Source: Scheffersomyces stipitis CBS 6054
Taxonomy: Eukaryota > Ascomycota > Pichiomycetes > Serinales > Debaryomycetaceae
Assembly (NCBI RefSeq): GCF_000209165.1
Contig: NC_009046.1
Coordinates: forward strand, 124,001 to 188,000
DNA: 64,000 nucleotides
Direction of reading: 5' to 3'
The position numbers and the translations under genes are program-made. The notes beneath the pieces are model-generated. The model was not told the origin of the DNA, ran no database searches, and saw only the letters and a program-made list of their open reading frames with translations. How positions within the stretch are numbered: the stretch's first letter is position 1; every line of letters starts with the position of its first letter. Positions 44,264-54,361 of this stretch are shown one piece after another.

Positions 44264-46033
44264 TCATTTTTTATCGTCAGATGGATTGGCAGAAGAAACA
44301 GGAGTAGGCATCATTCCGTCATTTGCTGGTCTTGCCGATTCATGGTTGTCTTGGTTGAGTAACCTCGTCAATTTCAGATTGGCAATTTCTTCCACAGTGA
44401 AATGTGCTGTTTTCGTAGTACGAGCTCCCGAAGGTTTTGAAATACCTTGAGTTTTACCCTGAGCCATAGCCAGACGTTTTTTCATCATGTTTGCACTGAT
44501 CTGTTGCTGACGAAACGAAGGAGCGCCATGTTGAGGAGAGAATCCGAAATGAGTCAAGTATGCACCGGCTGATGGAGGAGGAATTGGCATTGACAGAGGG
44601 TTGACTACTTGATACATGGCATTAGGAGCATAATCGTGTTCGTTCAATATCACATACTGTTGATTGTAGTGCATTGGCACTTCGTAAGAGCCGCCATAGG
44701 CAGCACTCTGTGGTGGCCAGTATTCAGGTTCTTGCTGGAAATATATTTCCGATTGAGAATGATTAGGTGGAAGGGTTTCATAGGCAACTTCTGGTGTTGC
44801 TTGGGTGATATTAGGATACACAATTTGCGTCGGTGTACTTCTTGGAAATCCTGTTTGGTACTTGGCTGATAAAGGAGGTAAATATGTTGGAAAAAATTCA
44901 TCGGTTGCCGACGGGAATCCGACGAAGTTGGCTGACTTGGGCTGTAATGTTACTGCGCTGGGCATCTGAGGTAAAGGTGTTTTCAAGGGTTGTGTTTGCT
45001 CTATTAAATACTCTGCATTGTATGCCACTTGGTTGAAGCTGGGTGTGGTTGCTGGTGGGGCGGAGCTAGTGTTTGTGGGATATATGAAAACCGAAGGGTC
45101 TACGATGCTGTCGTAGTTTTCGTCCACCATACTGGAGTATCCACCCAACTGGTAGTTGGGATCCAATGTGATGTAACTATCTTCGTAATTGGGATCGAAA
45201 TAGTCCAACGGAAAGTCGTCTTCATAATCCGAGTTAGCTTTGAATTGGGCTGGTGTTTCATGGTCTAAGAATTCGTAGTTTTCACCATTTGATTTCTCCA
45301 CATTTGGAAGTACTACGTTTGTGCTGGTGGTGTATTCTGGAGACGAATTATCATTTTCATTAGTAGTTACAGGAGGATTATGGTCGTAAATTTCCTGATT
45401 GTTTACCTTTTGTTTTTCCATATGTTCAGCCAATTGAGTGTACAAATTCGCTGATTCGTCGTATTTGAATGATTTGGCTGGCTCCCTCTGGGCTACAGTT
45501 GTTGGGTTTTGGCCGGCTTTTTCTTTTTTAAGGTCTCTTTCCAATGCATCTGCCATCAACTTATCGTGGGGCACATTAAACCAGAAGAATACCTTTTGCT
45601 TCTTCTGAGTTCTAAGACACGAGTTTTTGAAGAGAAATTCCAAAAAGTCCGACCGTGGAGGTTCAAGAATGGCATCGGTTCCACATTTAAGATTCCGTAA
45701 GTCTGAAAAAATGCCTTCTTCAAATTTCTTTCTGTCTATGATGGTGCGTCCGAAATGCTCGAACTTGTAGACTATGCAGCGAACAATGTCGGTTCCAGTG
45801 ACAAAGTAGAGATTGTTCCAGAATACGCAACTAACAAACCCTTCATCGTGGTTAAGATAGTACCGTCTAATAACCTGATTTTCCTGCCAATTTGCTGGAG
45901 CTGTGGCTAGAAAAAATTTAAGGTCTTCTATAAGTCTCAACGACTCGGTGATATCATCCTCCTGGGGTTTAGAATTATCGTCCTTAATACCGTCCCGACT
46001 TGAAGTTTGAGACTCTTGTTTGACGAGCGACAT
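44264..46033 (-). CDS. STE12: Ste12-type homeodomain transcription factor
   Basis: Ste12 (Cph1 in C. albicans) is the MAPK-controlled activator of mating and filamentous growth genes. The 589-residue product has the STE DNA-binding domain near the N-terminus (about 28-180): ESLRLIEDLKFFLATAPANWQENQVIRRYYLNHDEGFVSCV-type core, FEHFGRTIIDRKKFEEGIFSDLRNLKCGTDAILEPPRSDFLEFLFKNSCLRTQKKQKVFFWF-type second half, present without gaps. The rest is low-complexity, rich in Pro, Gln, Asn and Tyr, with no C2H2 zinc fingers, as expected for Saccharomycotina. The C-terminus (VEEIANLKLTRLLNQ) is a short helical block. Tail-to-tail with STU1. Confidence 0.93.
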   Translation of the reverse strand: MSLVKQESQTSSRDGIKDDNSKPQEDDITESLRLIEDLKFFLATAPANWQENQVIRRYYLNHDEGFVSCVFWNNLYFVTGTDIVRCIVYKFEHFGRTIIDRKKFEEGIFSDLRNLKCGTDAILEPPRSDFLEFLFKNSCLRTQKKQKVFFWFNVPHDKLMADALERDLKKEKAGQNPTTVAQREPAKSFKYDESANLYTQLAEHMEKQKVNNQEIYDHNPPVTTNENDNSSPEYTTSTNVVLPNVEKSNGENYEFLDHETPAQFKANSDYEDDFPLDYFDPNYEDSYITLDPNYQLGGYSSMVDENYDSIVDPSVFIYPTNTSSAPPATTPSFNQVAYNAEYLIEQTQPLKTPLPQMPSAVTLQPKSANFVGFPSATDEFFPTYLPPLSAKYQTGFPRSTPTQIVYPNITQATPEVAYETLPPNHSQSEIYFQQEPEYWPPQSAAYGGSYEVPMHYNQQYVILNEHDYAPNAMYQVVNPLSMPIPPPSAGAYLTHFGFSPQHGAPSFRQQQISANMMKKRLAMAQGKTQGISKPSGARTTKTAHFTVEEIANLKLTRLLNQDNHESARPANDGMMPTPVSSANPSDDKK

Positions 46034-47314
46034 TGGACACAGAGACGAGTCACAGTTTATAGACTATAAGCTATCCACTCTAGCGTGCTGACGACTGCGA
46101 TACGGTTTCACCGAAAATGTGGGTATTGGATAATTCGGCGAATGGCGATTGTGCGAACCCTTTGTTTTTAGACGGTAGTGTAACTCAAGCTTTCTTGGCC
46201 GTAACAGCGGAGCAATTGGCACACTGGTGATGAATGCAATTTCTGTTTGGCCTGTGGTGAAGTTTATGGTGAAAGGAAGCTCAATTGGGACTGTAGACTG
46301 GCTAGAATAGCTTTGTCAAGCAACAGCTAAATATTTGTTGGCCAGGTCCCAGACGACTTTTAATGTGTGGGAAAAACGGTGAAAAATATGGAAAACAAAG
46401 TGAGTGCGGTTGATTTGGATTCAACAACAGTCAACTACAATAATAAGAGTCTGAACAGGGTTGTGGAAGTTTGGAGTTGCTAAACAAAAGTGCAGCAAGC
46501 TTGGTTAGATTCAGCCATGAAACTACTTTGGATCTAGCGAAACTTATATACAATTGTTTTAGTTCCCGCAGATGTGTTTCAGATTCCAGATGTAAAACAT
46601 CCACAAAATCGCAACCAGCCTCCACCTGCTTTTTATGGAACCGGTACCTGGTCTAGGCATTCCTGTTGCTGGTTTCAGAGTTTGCCCATGTAGGAACGCA
46701 CCCGTGCAACGAGCCCAACACAGGTTTCAGATCGGTAGGATGCAGGAAGGATGGCAGACAAGGAGCCTTTTGCATATCCCCTTACTAGGCTGGTTGCATT
46801 AGTGAATTCCTCTTTAGGGCAGACGACTGCACCAAGCAGGTACCAGGAACAACAGCCAATGGTTCAATACAACAACAAACACTTCGTCAACTCAAAAAAT
46901 GGGGTGAGCAACTATATCACATATTCTATGTCCCAATTCCAATTTTGTCAAGGAAAGTTTAGATCCAGAGGAGTAGATTCAAAGGAGAAGCCACACAGAG
47001 TGGATAAACCCCTGACTAAGAATTTTACTGCGCTTGAGTCATGAACAGCGCACAATGTATCTCTTGGAAAATAACACAGCATAATTAATATTCGGGAAAT
47101 TATTTTGCGGATCGCACTAGCAGCACAAAAGTCTATTGCCACAGAAAATTCTACTCCTACCAACTTGGCAGCTGCTAAATAGTTATGCTTAATCAACCTC
47201 CATAGCTAACAGTCTGGTTCTTGATATGCTATGCTTGCCAGAGTATATATACCATCACTGTAGCTTTTCTGTTCTTCGACATGTAGCCAACTTCTTCTGA
47301 ACTCTTAGTACAAA
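46034..47314. other. Divergent intergenic region, STE12 / GATA factor
   Basis: This 1.28-kb spacer separates two transcription-factor genes read outward, consistent with large regulatory inputs. A TATATATA box lies at 47244..47251, about 65 bases before the GATA ATG. A 97-codon ATG-started frame at 46751..47044 has no recognisable homology. No RNA gene was seen. Confidence 0.45.
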
Positions 47315-48454
47315 ATGGCACCCCCTAGCGAAATTTTGAACAATGAAATAATGGCTGCAAGAATTCTTGTGAATGCGAAGTTTGCAAACAAAAATTTGCA
47401 ACCGTTGAATACAACTTTCGTTTCTATCAATACCCCAATGGTTCAGCAGGAGGTTTCTTTGCAAAGAAGTACGGTAAGATGTCTTCCTCCACCAACTCCG
47501 TCACCTACACCACCATATACTACCGACCCCAAAGCATATACCGCTCCTCAGCTAAACAAAAATAGAACTTGCTACTATCACAGCCAAGCTAACTTCCACA
47601 TCATGAATCCTTATTGCGCTAACTGTATTTATTGTGGTCATGAATACAAGAACCAAATTGTTAGACTTGCTAATGAAGTGTCTAATAATGCTAACAACTA
47701 CGCCAGCACTTTATGGAATTACAAGAGCACTTTGAACAGAATAGTTGCAGCGAACGCTCAAGATCTGGCAGAAAGTGAGGAGCTTTATAACAACTTCAAT
47801 AATTTGTCTTACCAAGTAAAGGGTCATTTGCTGACAATTGCAGCTACTTCTTCATCAATTACAAATATTGAATCTTCCGTCAACAAGCTCAGAGAAATTT
47901 CTTCGGACAAAGAGTCAAACAATCCCATTACTCCTCCATTAGAAGAACAGACACAAATTGTAATACACGAACCTAATGCACAGAAAGAAAGTGCACAAAT
48001 TCAGACATTTCATTATTCTGAACCACAAGAGAACCTTGTACAAAAGAAGCAGATCGTTCAACTTTCTATGCCAGTTCCAACACAATCTCCACAAACTTTA
48101 CAGACAGAAACCAAAACGAAAGAGTCTTTAAAACCCAAAAAAGGACGCCCAATCTTACTTAAGAAAAGGGCTAAGGAACCGAGGAAATCTAAAATCAATG
48201 TCAAAGTTTCGAAATGCTCTCATTGTCAATCACATAGCACACCGGAATGGAGAAGGGGTCCAGGAGGTGTTCGTTCATTGTGTAACGCTTGTGGGTTGTT
48301 CTACTCTAAGCTTGTTAAGAAGTTTGGAACAACAGATGCAAATACCATCTTTCTATCCAGAAAGGAGTCTGATAAATTGATAGACAGAACTATTCCCACC
48401 ACTCTACAGAGTAATGCTATCTTACAGAAACAACTACGGCTAATTCGAAAGTAA
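47315..48454 (+). CDS. GATA-type zinc-finger transcription factor
   Basis: This DNA-binding protein of 379 residues has one GATA finger near its C-terminus. Cys301, Cys304, Cys323 and Cys326 give C-x2-C-x18-C-x2-C, the fungal loop-of-18 class, with [22 protein letters not shown] and the basic tail KKFG. Just before it lies a very basic, AT-hook-like [19 protein letters not shown]. The N-terminal half has a second Cys/His cluster (C86, H89, C101, C104, C107, H109) followed by a helical region (about 115-210) that could form a coiled coil. Loop-of-18 factors in Candida include Brg1/Gat2-like regulators, but I cannot assign an orthologue. A TATA box lies about 65 bases upstream. Confidence 0.85.
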   Translation: MAPPSEILNNEIMAARILVNAKFANKNLQPLNTTFVSINTPMVQQEVSLQRSTVRCLPPPTPSPTPPYTTDPKAYTAPQLNKNRTCYYHSQANFHIMNPYCANCIYCGHEYKNQIVRLANEVSNNANNYASTLWNYKSTLNRIVAANAQDLAESEELYNNFNNLSYQVKGHLLTIAATSSSITNIESSVNKLREISSDKESNNPITPPLEEQTQIVIHEPNAQKESAQIQTFHYSEPQENLVQKKQIVQLSMPVPTQSPQTLQTETKTKESLKPKKGRPILLKKRAKEPRKSKINVKVSKCSHCQSHSTPEWRRGPGGVRSLCNACGLFYSKLVKKFGTTDANTIFLSRKESDKLIDRTIPTTLQSNAILQKQLRLIRK

Positions 48455-48528
48455 TGATTTTGTGTGTATTTAAAACTACATAGAAATATGAATGTGAAAT
48501 TTAATTAGTGATCGAAACAACATCAATA

Positions 48529-50979
48529 CTAATCATAATCACTCCAGTCTTTCTTATAATCAAACCATTCTCTCCCATTTACAGGAACAGAATTGGTTGT
48601 GTAGTTATTAATTTCAACGAGTGGACTGGAAAGTAATTTTCCATGGATGTAGCCTTCATCTTTCTTATCAACAACCTTGAGAGGTTTACCGTTACTGGCA
48701 ACAGCAGAATGCGATCCCCTTCTGAATGGAGGGACATACTTTCCAGAACCACTACCAGCAGACGTAGACAACACTTGAGATTCAAGAATCGGATTTGAAG
48801 CAGGTCTCTTATGAGACGATCCTAGGGCAGAGTTTCTTCTTCCAGTAATCATGCCATTCTGAATCGCCATTCCGTTACCGTTACTGTGATTATAGATGAT
48901 TCCATAATTTCTAATTGGATCTGCTTCGCCTTGTCCTCTGTAGTTTGGTTTCCTGAAAAGAATGTCATCAATTGTGGTCGGGCGTTCTGTCTTTTCTGCT
49001 AAGGTAGTTTCTGGTTCGTCAACTGCTTCTAATTCAAAGTCATCCTCCAAATGGAAAACCTCATCGTAGTCATTTGCTAAAGTTAGGCGGTCAATTTCCT
49101 CAGTAAGAGGCTCTATTACTGGTGACTTTGTATATGCTGGAGATCTCAAATAAGGTGGTACGTACTTACCAGTAGATGTTGCAGACGAGCCTAAAGATTG
49201 AGGTCCCATTGGATGAGCAAGGTTATGGAAGCTGTTTGTCAATGAATTTCCAGCACTTGGCGGAATGAAGCTTCTACGCAACTTTGAAGTAGAGGCCAGT
49301 CTAGTTTTCTTCTTCTGAGAAGCCTGTTGGCTCGACAAGTCAGTCAGATTAGAATTCTGGTGATGATTGTTTTCAACACCATAACGGTTTCGATTAGACC
49401 TGGTCCGAGGCTTTCTCTTGTTCGGTTTCTTCCAAGAACGAGGAGGTCTCTTATTCTTCTTCCAATCCGCACTATGGTGATTGTGATGTCCATGAAAACT
49501 TTTGCTTCCATTCTGGCCGTTCTGGCCATTCTGACCATTCTGAATGTTTCCAAATCTTTGCTCGCCATATTTATCCATATAGTGATTATAAATAGATTTG
49601 GGAGTAAAGAAATCCTCACGGTTGAACTTGTTGTTTAGGGATCTGGCATTACTGTGAGATTGATTATAAGAAGCAACGTTGAATGGTTTACGGGTGTTGC
49701 GAATGAATTTGCCTCCAATAGGAATTGGCTTCAATTCTGTATTCGAAGACAAAAGAGCGTCAGCTCTGTGATTATGAGGAATTCTGTCTTCCTGGAATCC
49801 TACACGGTATTGGGACGATTTTGAGTGGATCGACTCAGACTCGGTCGTCGAAAGCGACTCGGAAATGTGCTTGTCCCCAGAGTTCTTATCGTCCTGGGAT
49901 TCTACCGTAACTACAATAGGGGAGATCTTCTCAGGAGAAGGCGTAGCGTCTTTCTTGTAGAAATCAGAATCCATCTCGAATTCATAGTCTTCTTCAAGGT
50001 CTTCCTCTTCTTCACTACCCCAATATTCCTCGTCAATGGTGAAGTAGCGAAGTGTTTCTAACTCACTTTTGATACTGGCCAAGTCACGATTGCTTGGATC
50101 AATGTTCAAACAGAAACGTGTGATGGAAAACATGTCGCCGCTCATTGTGGAAAAGATATCGAAAAGGGCTTCTCTGTTGTTCACAAATTGAAGGAATCTC
50201 TTATCGGAGTAGTTGGCTACTTGAAAAGGATTCTTGTGAAAAACTAATGTCAACAAGATCACACCTACAGACCAAAGATCTATTTTGGAAGCATCATAGC
50301 TTTCAAGAGCAGGGTCAAACAACTCTGGTGCCATGTATCTTTCAGATCCAATATCGAATTCGTCTTTGTTGGTGATGATTTTGGTGGTTGTTGCCAAACC
50401 CCAATCACAAATTTTGATGGTCCAGTCTTCGGCAATCAAAATGTTTTCAGGTTTAAGATCACGATGATAAACTTGGTGCGAATGACAATACTCCAAGGCA
50501 CCCAAGACTTGACTGAAGACGTCCTTGATATCCTGCGAGGTGGAAGGACCATTTCCACCATGAATCGCTTCATAAAGATCACCTCTAGAACAATATTCTA
50601 ATATAAGATATGAATCAAAGTGGTCGTACAAAGAAGAAACATTTGGATGACTGCCTAAGATTTTATGGATCCTGATTTCTTTTTGTGCTTCTTCATACAA
50701 ACCCGTGAGAATCGAGTTTCTGGATGGCTTCGATGCAGAGACAGGGTTGGGTGATCTGAGCTTTGCGGGACTGGAAGAAGGTCTGGAGGTCTTTTCATCC
50801 TTGGCGTCTTTCTTGAAGTCAATTGGATAGATGAACTTGACAGCAACTAACTTGTTGTTGTTTTTTGTATCTTTGGCGACCGAGACGAGCCCGTATGAGC
50901 CTTCACTGATGTCATTGACCTTGTGGTATCTTTCTCTCAACAAGCCACCTCTGTCATATTGTTTATACTCTTCCATCAT
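48529..50979 (-). CDS. KSP1: Serine/threonine protein kinase, Ksp1-like
   Basis: This looks like the Ksp1 kinase, which acts in nutrient signalling downstream of TORC1/PKA and in filamentous growth. The 816 residues compare with 1029 in S. cerevisiae. The kinase domain covers about 17-315: glycine loop ISEGSYGLVSVA, VAVKF Lys, an inserted Ser/Pro-rich stretch before helix C, HRDLKPEN, DWG instead of DFG, and SERYMAPE. The DWG substitution is normal in this group. The rest is basic, Asn/Ser-rich and probably disordered, with an NGQ repeat and two copies of GKYVPP(Y/F)(L/R)R. Orthology to Ksp1 rather than the related Sks1/Vhs1 rests on the long tail and the acidic YWGSEEEEDLEEDYEFEMD-type segment, so it is probable, not certain. 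Confidence 0.78.
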   Translation of the reverse strand: MMEEYKQYDRGGLLRERYHKVNDISEGSYGLVSVAKDTKNNNKLVAVKFIYPIDFKKDAKDEKTSRPSSSPAKLRSPNPVSASKPSRNSILTGLYEEAQKEIRIHKILGSHPNVSSLYDHFDSYLILEYCSRGDLYEAIHGGNGPSTSQDIKDVFSQVLGALEYCHSHQVYHRDLKPENILIAEDWTIKICDWGLATTTKIITNKDEFDIGSERYMAPELFDPALESYDASKIDLWSVGVILLTLVFHKNPFQVANYSDKRFLQFVNNREALFDIFSTMSGDMFSITRFCLNIDPSNRDLASIKSELETLRYFTIDEEYWGSEEEEDLEEDYEFEMDSDFYKKDATPSPEKISPIVVTVESQDDKNSGDKHISESLSTTESESIHSKSSQYRVGFQEDRIPHNHRADALLSSNTELKPIPIGGKFIRNTRKPFNVASYNQSHSNARSLNNKFNREDFFTPKSIYNHYMDKYGEQRFGNIQNGQNGQNGQNGSKSFHGHHNHHSADWKKNKRPPRSWKKPNKRKPRTRSNRNRYGVENNHHQNSNLTDLSSQQASQKKKTRLASTSKLRRSFIPPSAGNSLTNSFHNLAHPMGPQSLGSSATSTGKYVPPYLRSPAYTKSPVIEPLTEEIDRLTLANDYDEVFHLEDDFELEAVDEPETTLAEKTERPTTIDDILFRKPNYRGQGEADPIRNYGIIYNHSNGNGMAIQNGMITGRRNSALGSSHKRPASNPILESQVLSTSAGSGSGKYVPPFRRGSHSAVASNGKPLKVVDKKDEGYIHGKLLSSPLVEINNYTTNSVPVNGREWFDYKKDWSDYD
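49511..49546 (-). repeat. 9-nt coding repeat (Asn-Gly-Gln)
   Basis: Four imperfect 9-base units (ttctggccg, ttctggcca, ttctgacca, ttctgaatg on the plus strand) encode consecutive Asn-Gly-Gln triplets in the kinase tail. Confidence 0.8.
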
Positions 50980-52761
50980 ATTGTAAGAAATGTAGTCTAG
51001 AATGGAAAAGTAGCAGAAGAATTGTAAATAAACAAAAGATTATGTTTCAAATAAATAAGGTCGTTTGTCAGATAAAAATAGAATGGTAATATCGTAGGAG
51101 AACTATGCAAATCGTAATGGAATTTCAATAAATATGACTAGTATCAATTTCGTTAGTGGGACATATAGTGAAGAAGGTAATCGTAGGGTTTGTGGAAATA
51201 GGAAAGAAATATGATTTTATGCAGATTTTGAGTAGAAAGACTATGCAAGTGACTGTTAACAGTTATAAATAAAATAGTTTGCGGTAGTTGATGGCTATGA
51301 CTAATTGAAAGCCAATGACTGCTGTTAACGAATAGTCAATAGGCTATTGTGGATTTATAGACTAGTATAGTCTTTATTATGAATGAGTGTCGGTTTACGA
51401 TAATAAGCCGAAGTAGTTCTTTTTTGGGTTTTATTGCTGGAGTATACTATGAGATCACGGTGCGCTAGAGAACGTTAGCTATACCGTACAAATCTGGGTC
51501 CTTTGATGCCGAGTGGAGGGTTCAGCGCTTTAGAAGCAGCTGGTATGGTCACGAGACTGTTTATGTCCTATTTTGATAGGCTGTAGTGATGTATTTTTGT
51601 CTTTGTTTCTGGGATCGGGATCTCCCACTAGTAACAACTCGAGGATTCGGGAAAAAGGAGACAGACTATACGAAAAGCGGTAAGCCGAGGCTGATGTGAT
51701 ACACTAGGAGGTATTAGCAGATGAACTAGAGGCAAGCGGCAGAGATCGAAAGTATATGCTGGGGTTTCTGTAGGAAAAGTGGAAATCACACTGTTGGTCA
51801 TGTCTTAGTTAAGTACAACAATCTTAGTTGACTGGTAGTGATGTCGGAGAAATGTCGTCCTGGGGGAAGAGCAGCGCGCGACATCTGAAATGAGTGCAAG
51901 TCGGTGTTGGACTCGTTGCTGCTGCCAAGAGTCATGCGACATTTGGTGGTTCAGTGAGAGTTTAGCCAGTCGTAGAACATGGTAGAAATCCGTGGAACGG
52001 CATGCGGATTTGGGGCCCAAAGTTTTGGAAGAAAACAGAAATAAAGATAACAGACATCTACGTCTGATATGATTTTGTAAGTTAGCCATTTTGACTCTTC
52101 TTTCGGTTTTCAGCTGGTGAATCTACTCATCTCATCGAAGAGTCCTACGACATTGACAGATGAGACCAGACGCACTACAGAGATTATGACACACTATGGC
52201 GCAGGTTAGGCACACTGAACGGCACCACAGATTGGGTTGTGTAGCCTCTTAGTTTCAGGTATCATGTAGGACGACAATACTGTTAAGCTACATTAGTCTC
52301 CTAAGTAACGTATACTACAGCTCCTAATGTTGGTACCCAATTATTGAGCTACATAGTGCGACATTCTCATTTTACCCCATATATTCCATACATTGCTGCT
52401 GAGTCGCACAGCCCAACAAGATACCGCCACCACAATCCCCTATTTCAGCATATCGAGGAAGTGGAGATCATCTACAAGTTGGCAACAATGCTATCTACAT
52501 GTACCGATATACGAAACAATGGATGGAGTCACAATTCCCAATTGCCCATGTGATGGCGACGACATTGCCGCATATCAGCGACATCACGACATTTTCGCTG
52601 GCGATTAACTATGTGCACTACGAGTCAGATGATCTATCAATATATTCTTCGTAGTTAAGGTTGACTACTAATACTCAAGAGAAAGCAGATTCCACACTCT
52701 TTAATTTCCACGACCAGAAGAGCCAGACAAGACAGTTTTGCATAAGAATCTTGTACAGAAA
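50980..52761. other. Long divergent intergenic region, KSP1 / UBX5
   Basis: This 1.8-kb spacer separates divergent genes. Frames present (51805..52089 minus, 52344..52553 and 52393..52608 plus) are under 95 codons and without homology. The KSP1 side is A/T-rich with simple runs; the UBX5 side has no clear TATA. I see no RNA gene, repeat or element I can name. Confidence 0.4.
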
Positions 52762-54327
52762 ATGGACGACGATACAATTGCGACATTCCTAGCGGTAGCG
52801 GGAATCGACGACGAGGACACAGCCAAACAGTTTCTCGAACTCACGAATGGCGACTTGGAGTATGCGGTTACTTTGTACATGGAGTCGCGACAACACGGTC
52901 TGGCTGGCTCAGCACCTGCTGCATCCAATGATCATTCTAACGATGAAGAGTTGGCACAACGTCTTCAGAACGAGGCGTATTCGTCTAATATGGAAGATAA
53001 TGTTAGAGCTGCTGATGCAAATGTCCATAGACACGAGACTTTGGTAGATAGTTTTGGGCCATCTTTTGGTTTTCATCCCCTGATGCACCAACCAACAAGT
53101 CGTCCGGGAGACATTTTTGGTAGAGGCAATGTTGGGCCCTTTAACCAGCGATTTGATCGGGCAGAAAACGAATTCTATCTCAATCGCTTCGAAGAGATAG
53201 AGGATGGCGACGATGACGACGAGTACCACGAAACAGCAAATGACTATGGTGAAGACCTTCCTGTAGACGACATTAACGACAGCGAAGACGAAGACGATGA
53301 CATAATGGAGTTGGACGAACACGGTGATGTCATCCCATCCAGACCTGCTGGTAGAAGAAGACGTCTAAGATCAGAAAGAGAAGAAGAATTGTCTTCCACA
53401 CAACGTCGTTTGGCTAACTTGTTCCGTCCGCCTTTCGATTTGATGTCCATGGTTAATTTGGACGAGGCAAAGAAAAAAGGCAAGGTAGAAAACAAATGGA
53501 TCTTAATAAATATCCAACAGACGTCTGAATTCAAGTCTCATATGCTTAATCGAGACTTCTGGTCAAACTCGCAAGTGAAAGCCGCTGTTAAGGAGAACTT
53601 CATATTCTTGCAATATCAAAGTGACTCGCCCAACGGTGTATCATATCTTAACTTTTACTCGTCTGACGACTTTCCTCACATAGCCATCTTGGATCCTTTG
53701 ACCGGTGAGAGAGTGTACAAATGGAAAGATGGAGAAGTTCCTAAAGTGGACGAATGGCTCAGGGAAGTTGACGAATTCTTACACACCTTCTCATTACTTC
53801 CTAATTCAGACAACCCCGTAGTACAGCATGAAGTCAAATTCGACCCTGACGCCTTGACAGAAGAACAACAGATCGAATTTGCTTTAAAACAGTCCATACT
53901 CGAGAACAATGGCAAATCTGCCTCCGATGCTATAGCAATAGATGATAGCGATGACGAAAACTTACCTGAAATAGAAGACGAAGAAGAAGAAGCACCGGCT
54001 CCCACTGAACCAACAGATCCATTTGAAAGTATTGCTGCCATTTCTCATGAAGAGCCCACTAGTTCTAACTCTACTAGGATTCAGGTTAGATTCCCCAACG
54101 GTAAGAGATTGGTTCACAAATTCAACTTGGATGATAAGGTAGTGACGATATTCCTGTGGTTGAAGTTCATTCTCGCTGAAAGTGCCCAGGAGTATGGCCT
54201 CTCTGCCGATGATAGATTTGGCTTGTCAAACAGCTCGCAAAAGTCTTTCAAGTTTATAGAATCACTCGACACTACGATAGAAGAAGCAAACTTGAAAAAT
54301 GCTAGTATTTTATTAGAAAAGGAATGA
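52762..54327 (+). CDS. UBX5: UBX-domain Cdc48 adaptor (UBA-UAS-UIM-UBX)
   Basis: Ubx5 (UBXD7 in mammals) brings Cdc48/p97 to ubiquitylated substrates and cullin ligases. The 521-residue product (500 in S. cerevisiae) shows the full layout. A UBA-like domain covers 1-45 (IATFLAVAGIDDEDTAKQFLELTNGDLEYAVTLY). An acidic region follows, then a thioredoxin-like UAS domain (about 225-355: KKGKVENKWILINIQ, LNRDFWSNSQVKAAVKENFIFLQY, FPHIAILDPLTGERVYKW). A ubiquitin-interacting motif (EEQQIEFALKQS, about 375-390) is next, and the C-terminal UBX domain (about 440-521) begins STRIQVRFPNGKRLVHKF. I chose the ATG at 52762; the frame upstream opens only with TTG. Tail-to-tail with the next gene, 34 bases apart. 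Confidence 0.92.
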   Translation: MDDDTIATFLAVAGIDDEDTAKQFLELTNGDLEYAVTLYMESRQHGLAGSAPAASNDHSNDEELAQRLQNEAYSSNMEDNVRAADANVHRHETLVDSFGPSFGFHPLMHQPTSRPGDIFGRGNVGPFNQRFDRAENEFYLNRFEEIEDGDDDDEYHETANDYGEDLPVDDINDSEDEDDDIMELDEHGDVIPSRPAGRRRRLRSEREEELSSTQRRLANLFRPPFDLMSMVNLDEAKKKGKVENKWILINIQQTSEFKSHMLNRDFWSNSQVKAAVKENFIFLQYQSDSPNGVSYLNFYSSDDFPHIAILDPLTGERVYKWKDGEVPKVDEWLREVDEFLHTFSLLPNSDNPVVQHEVKFDPDALTEEQQIEFALKQSILENNGKSASDAIAIDDSDDENLPEIEDEEEEAPAPTEPTDPFESIAAISHEEPTSSNSTRIQVRFPNGKRLVHKFNLDDKVVTIFLWLKFILAESAQEYGLSADDRFGLSNSSQKSFKFIESLDTTIEEANLKNASILLEKE

Positions 54328-54361
54328 ATACATTCTCTATTTATAGATATTACCTGTCAAT

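Noticed and set aside
46751..47044. 97-codon frame upstream of the GATA factor
   Set aside because: It has an ATG but no recognisable motif, and lies in the promoter of the next gene. Could be revisited if transcribed.
51505..51530. TGCCGAGTGG resembling a tRNA A box
   Set aside because: No B box (GGTTCRANYCC) follows within 100 bases.
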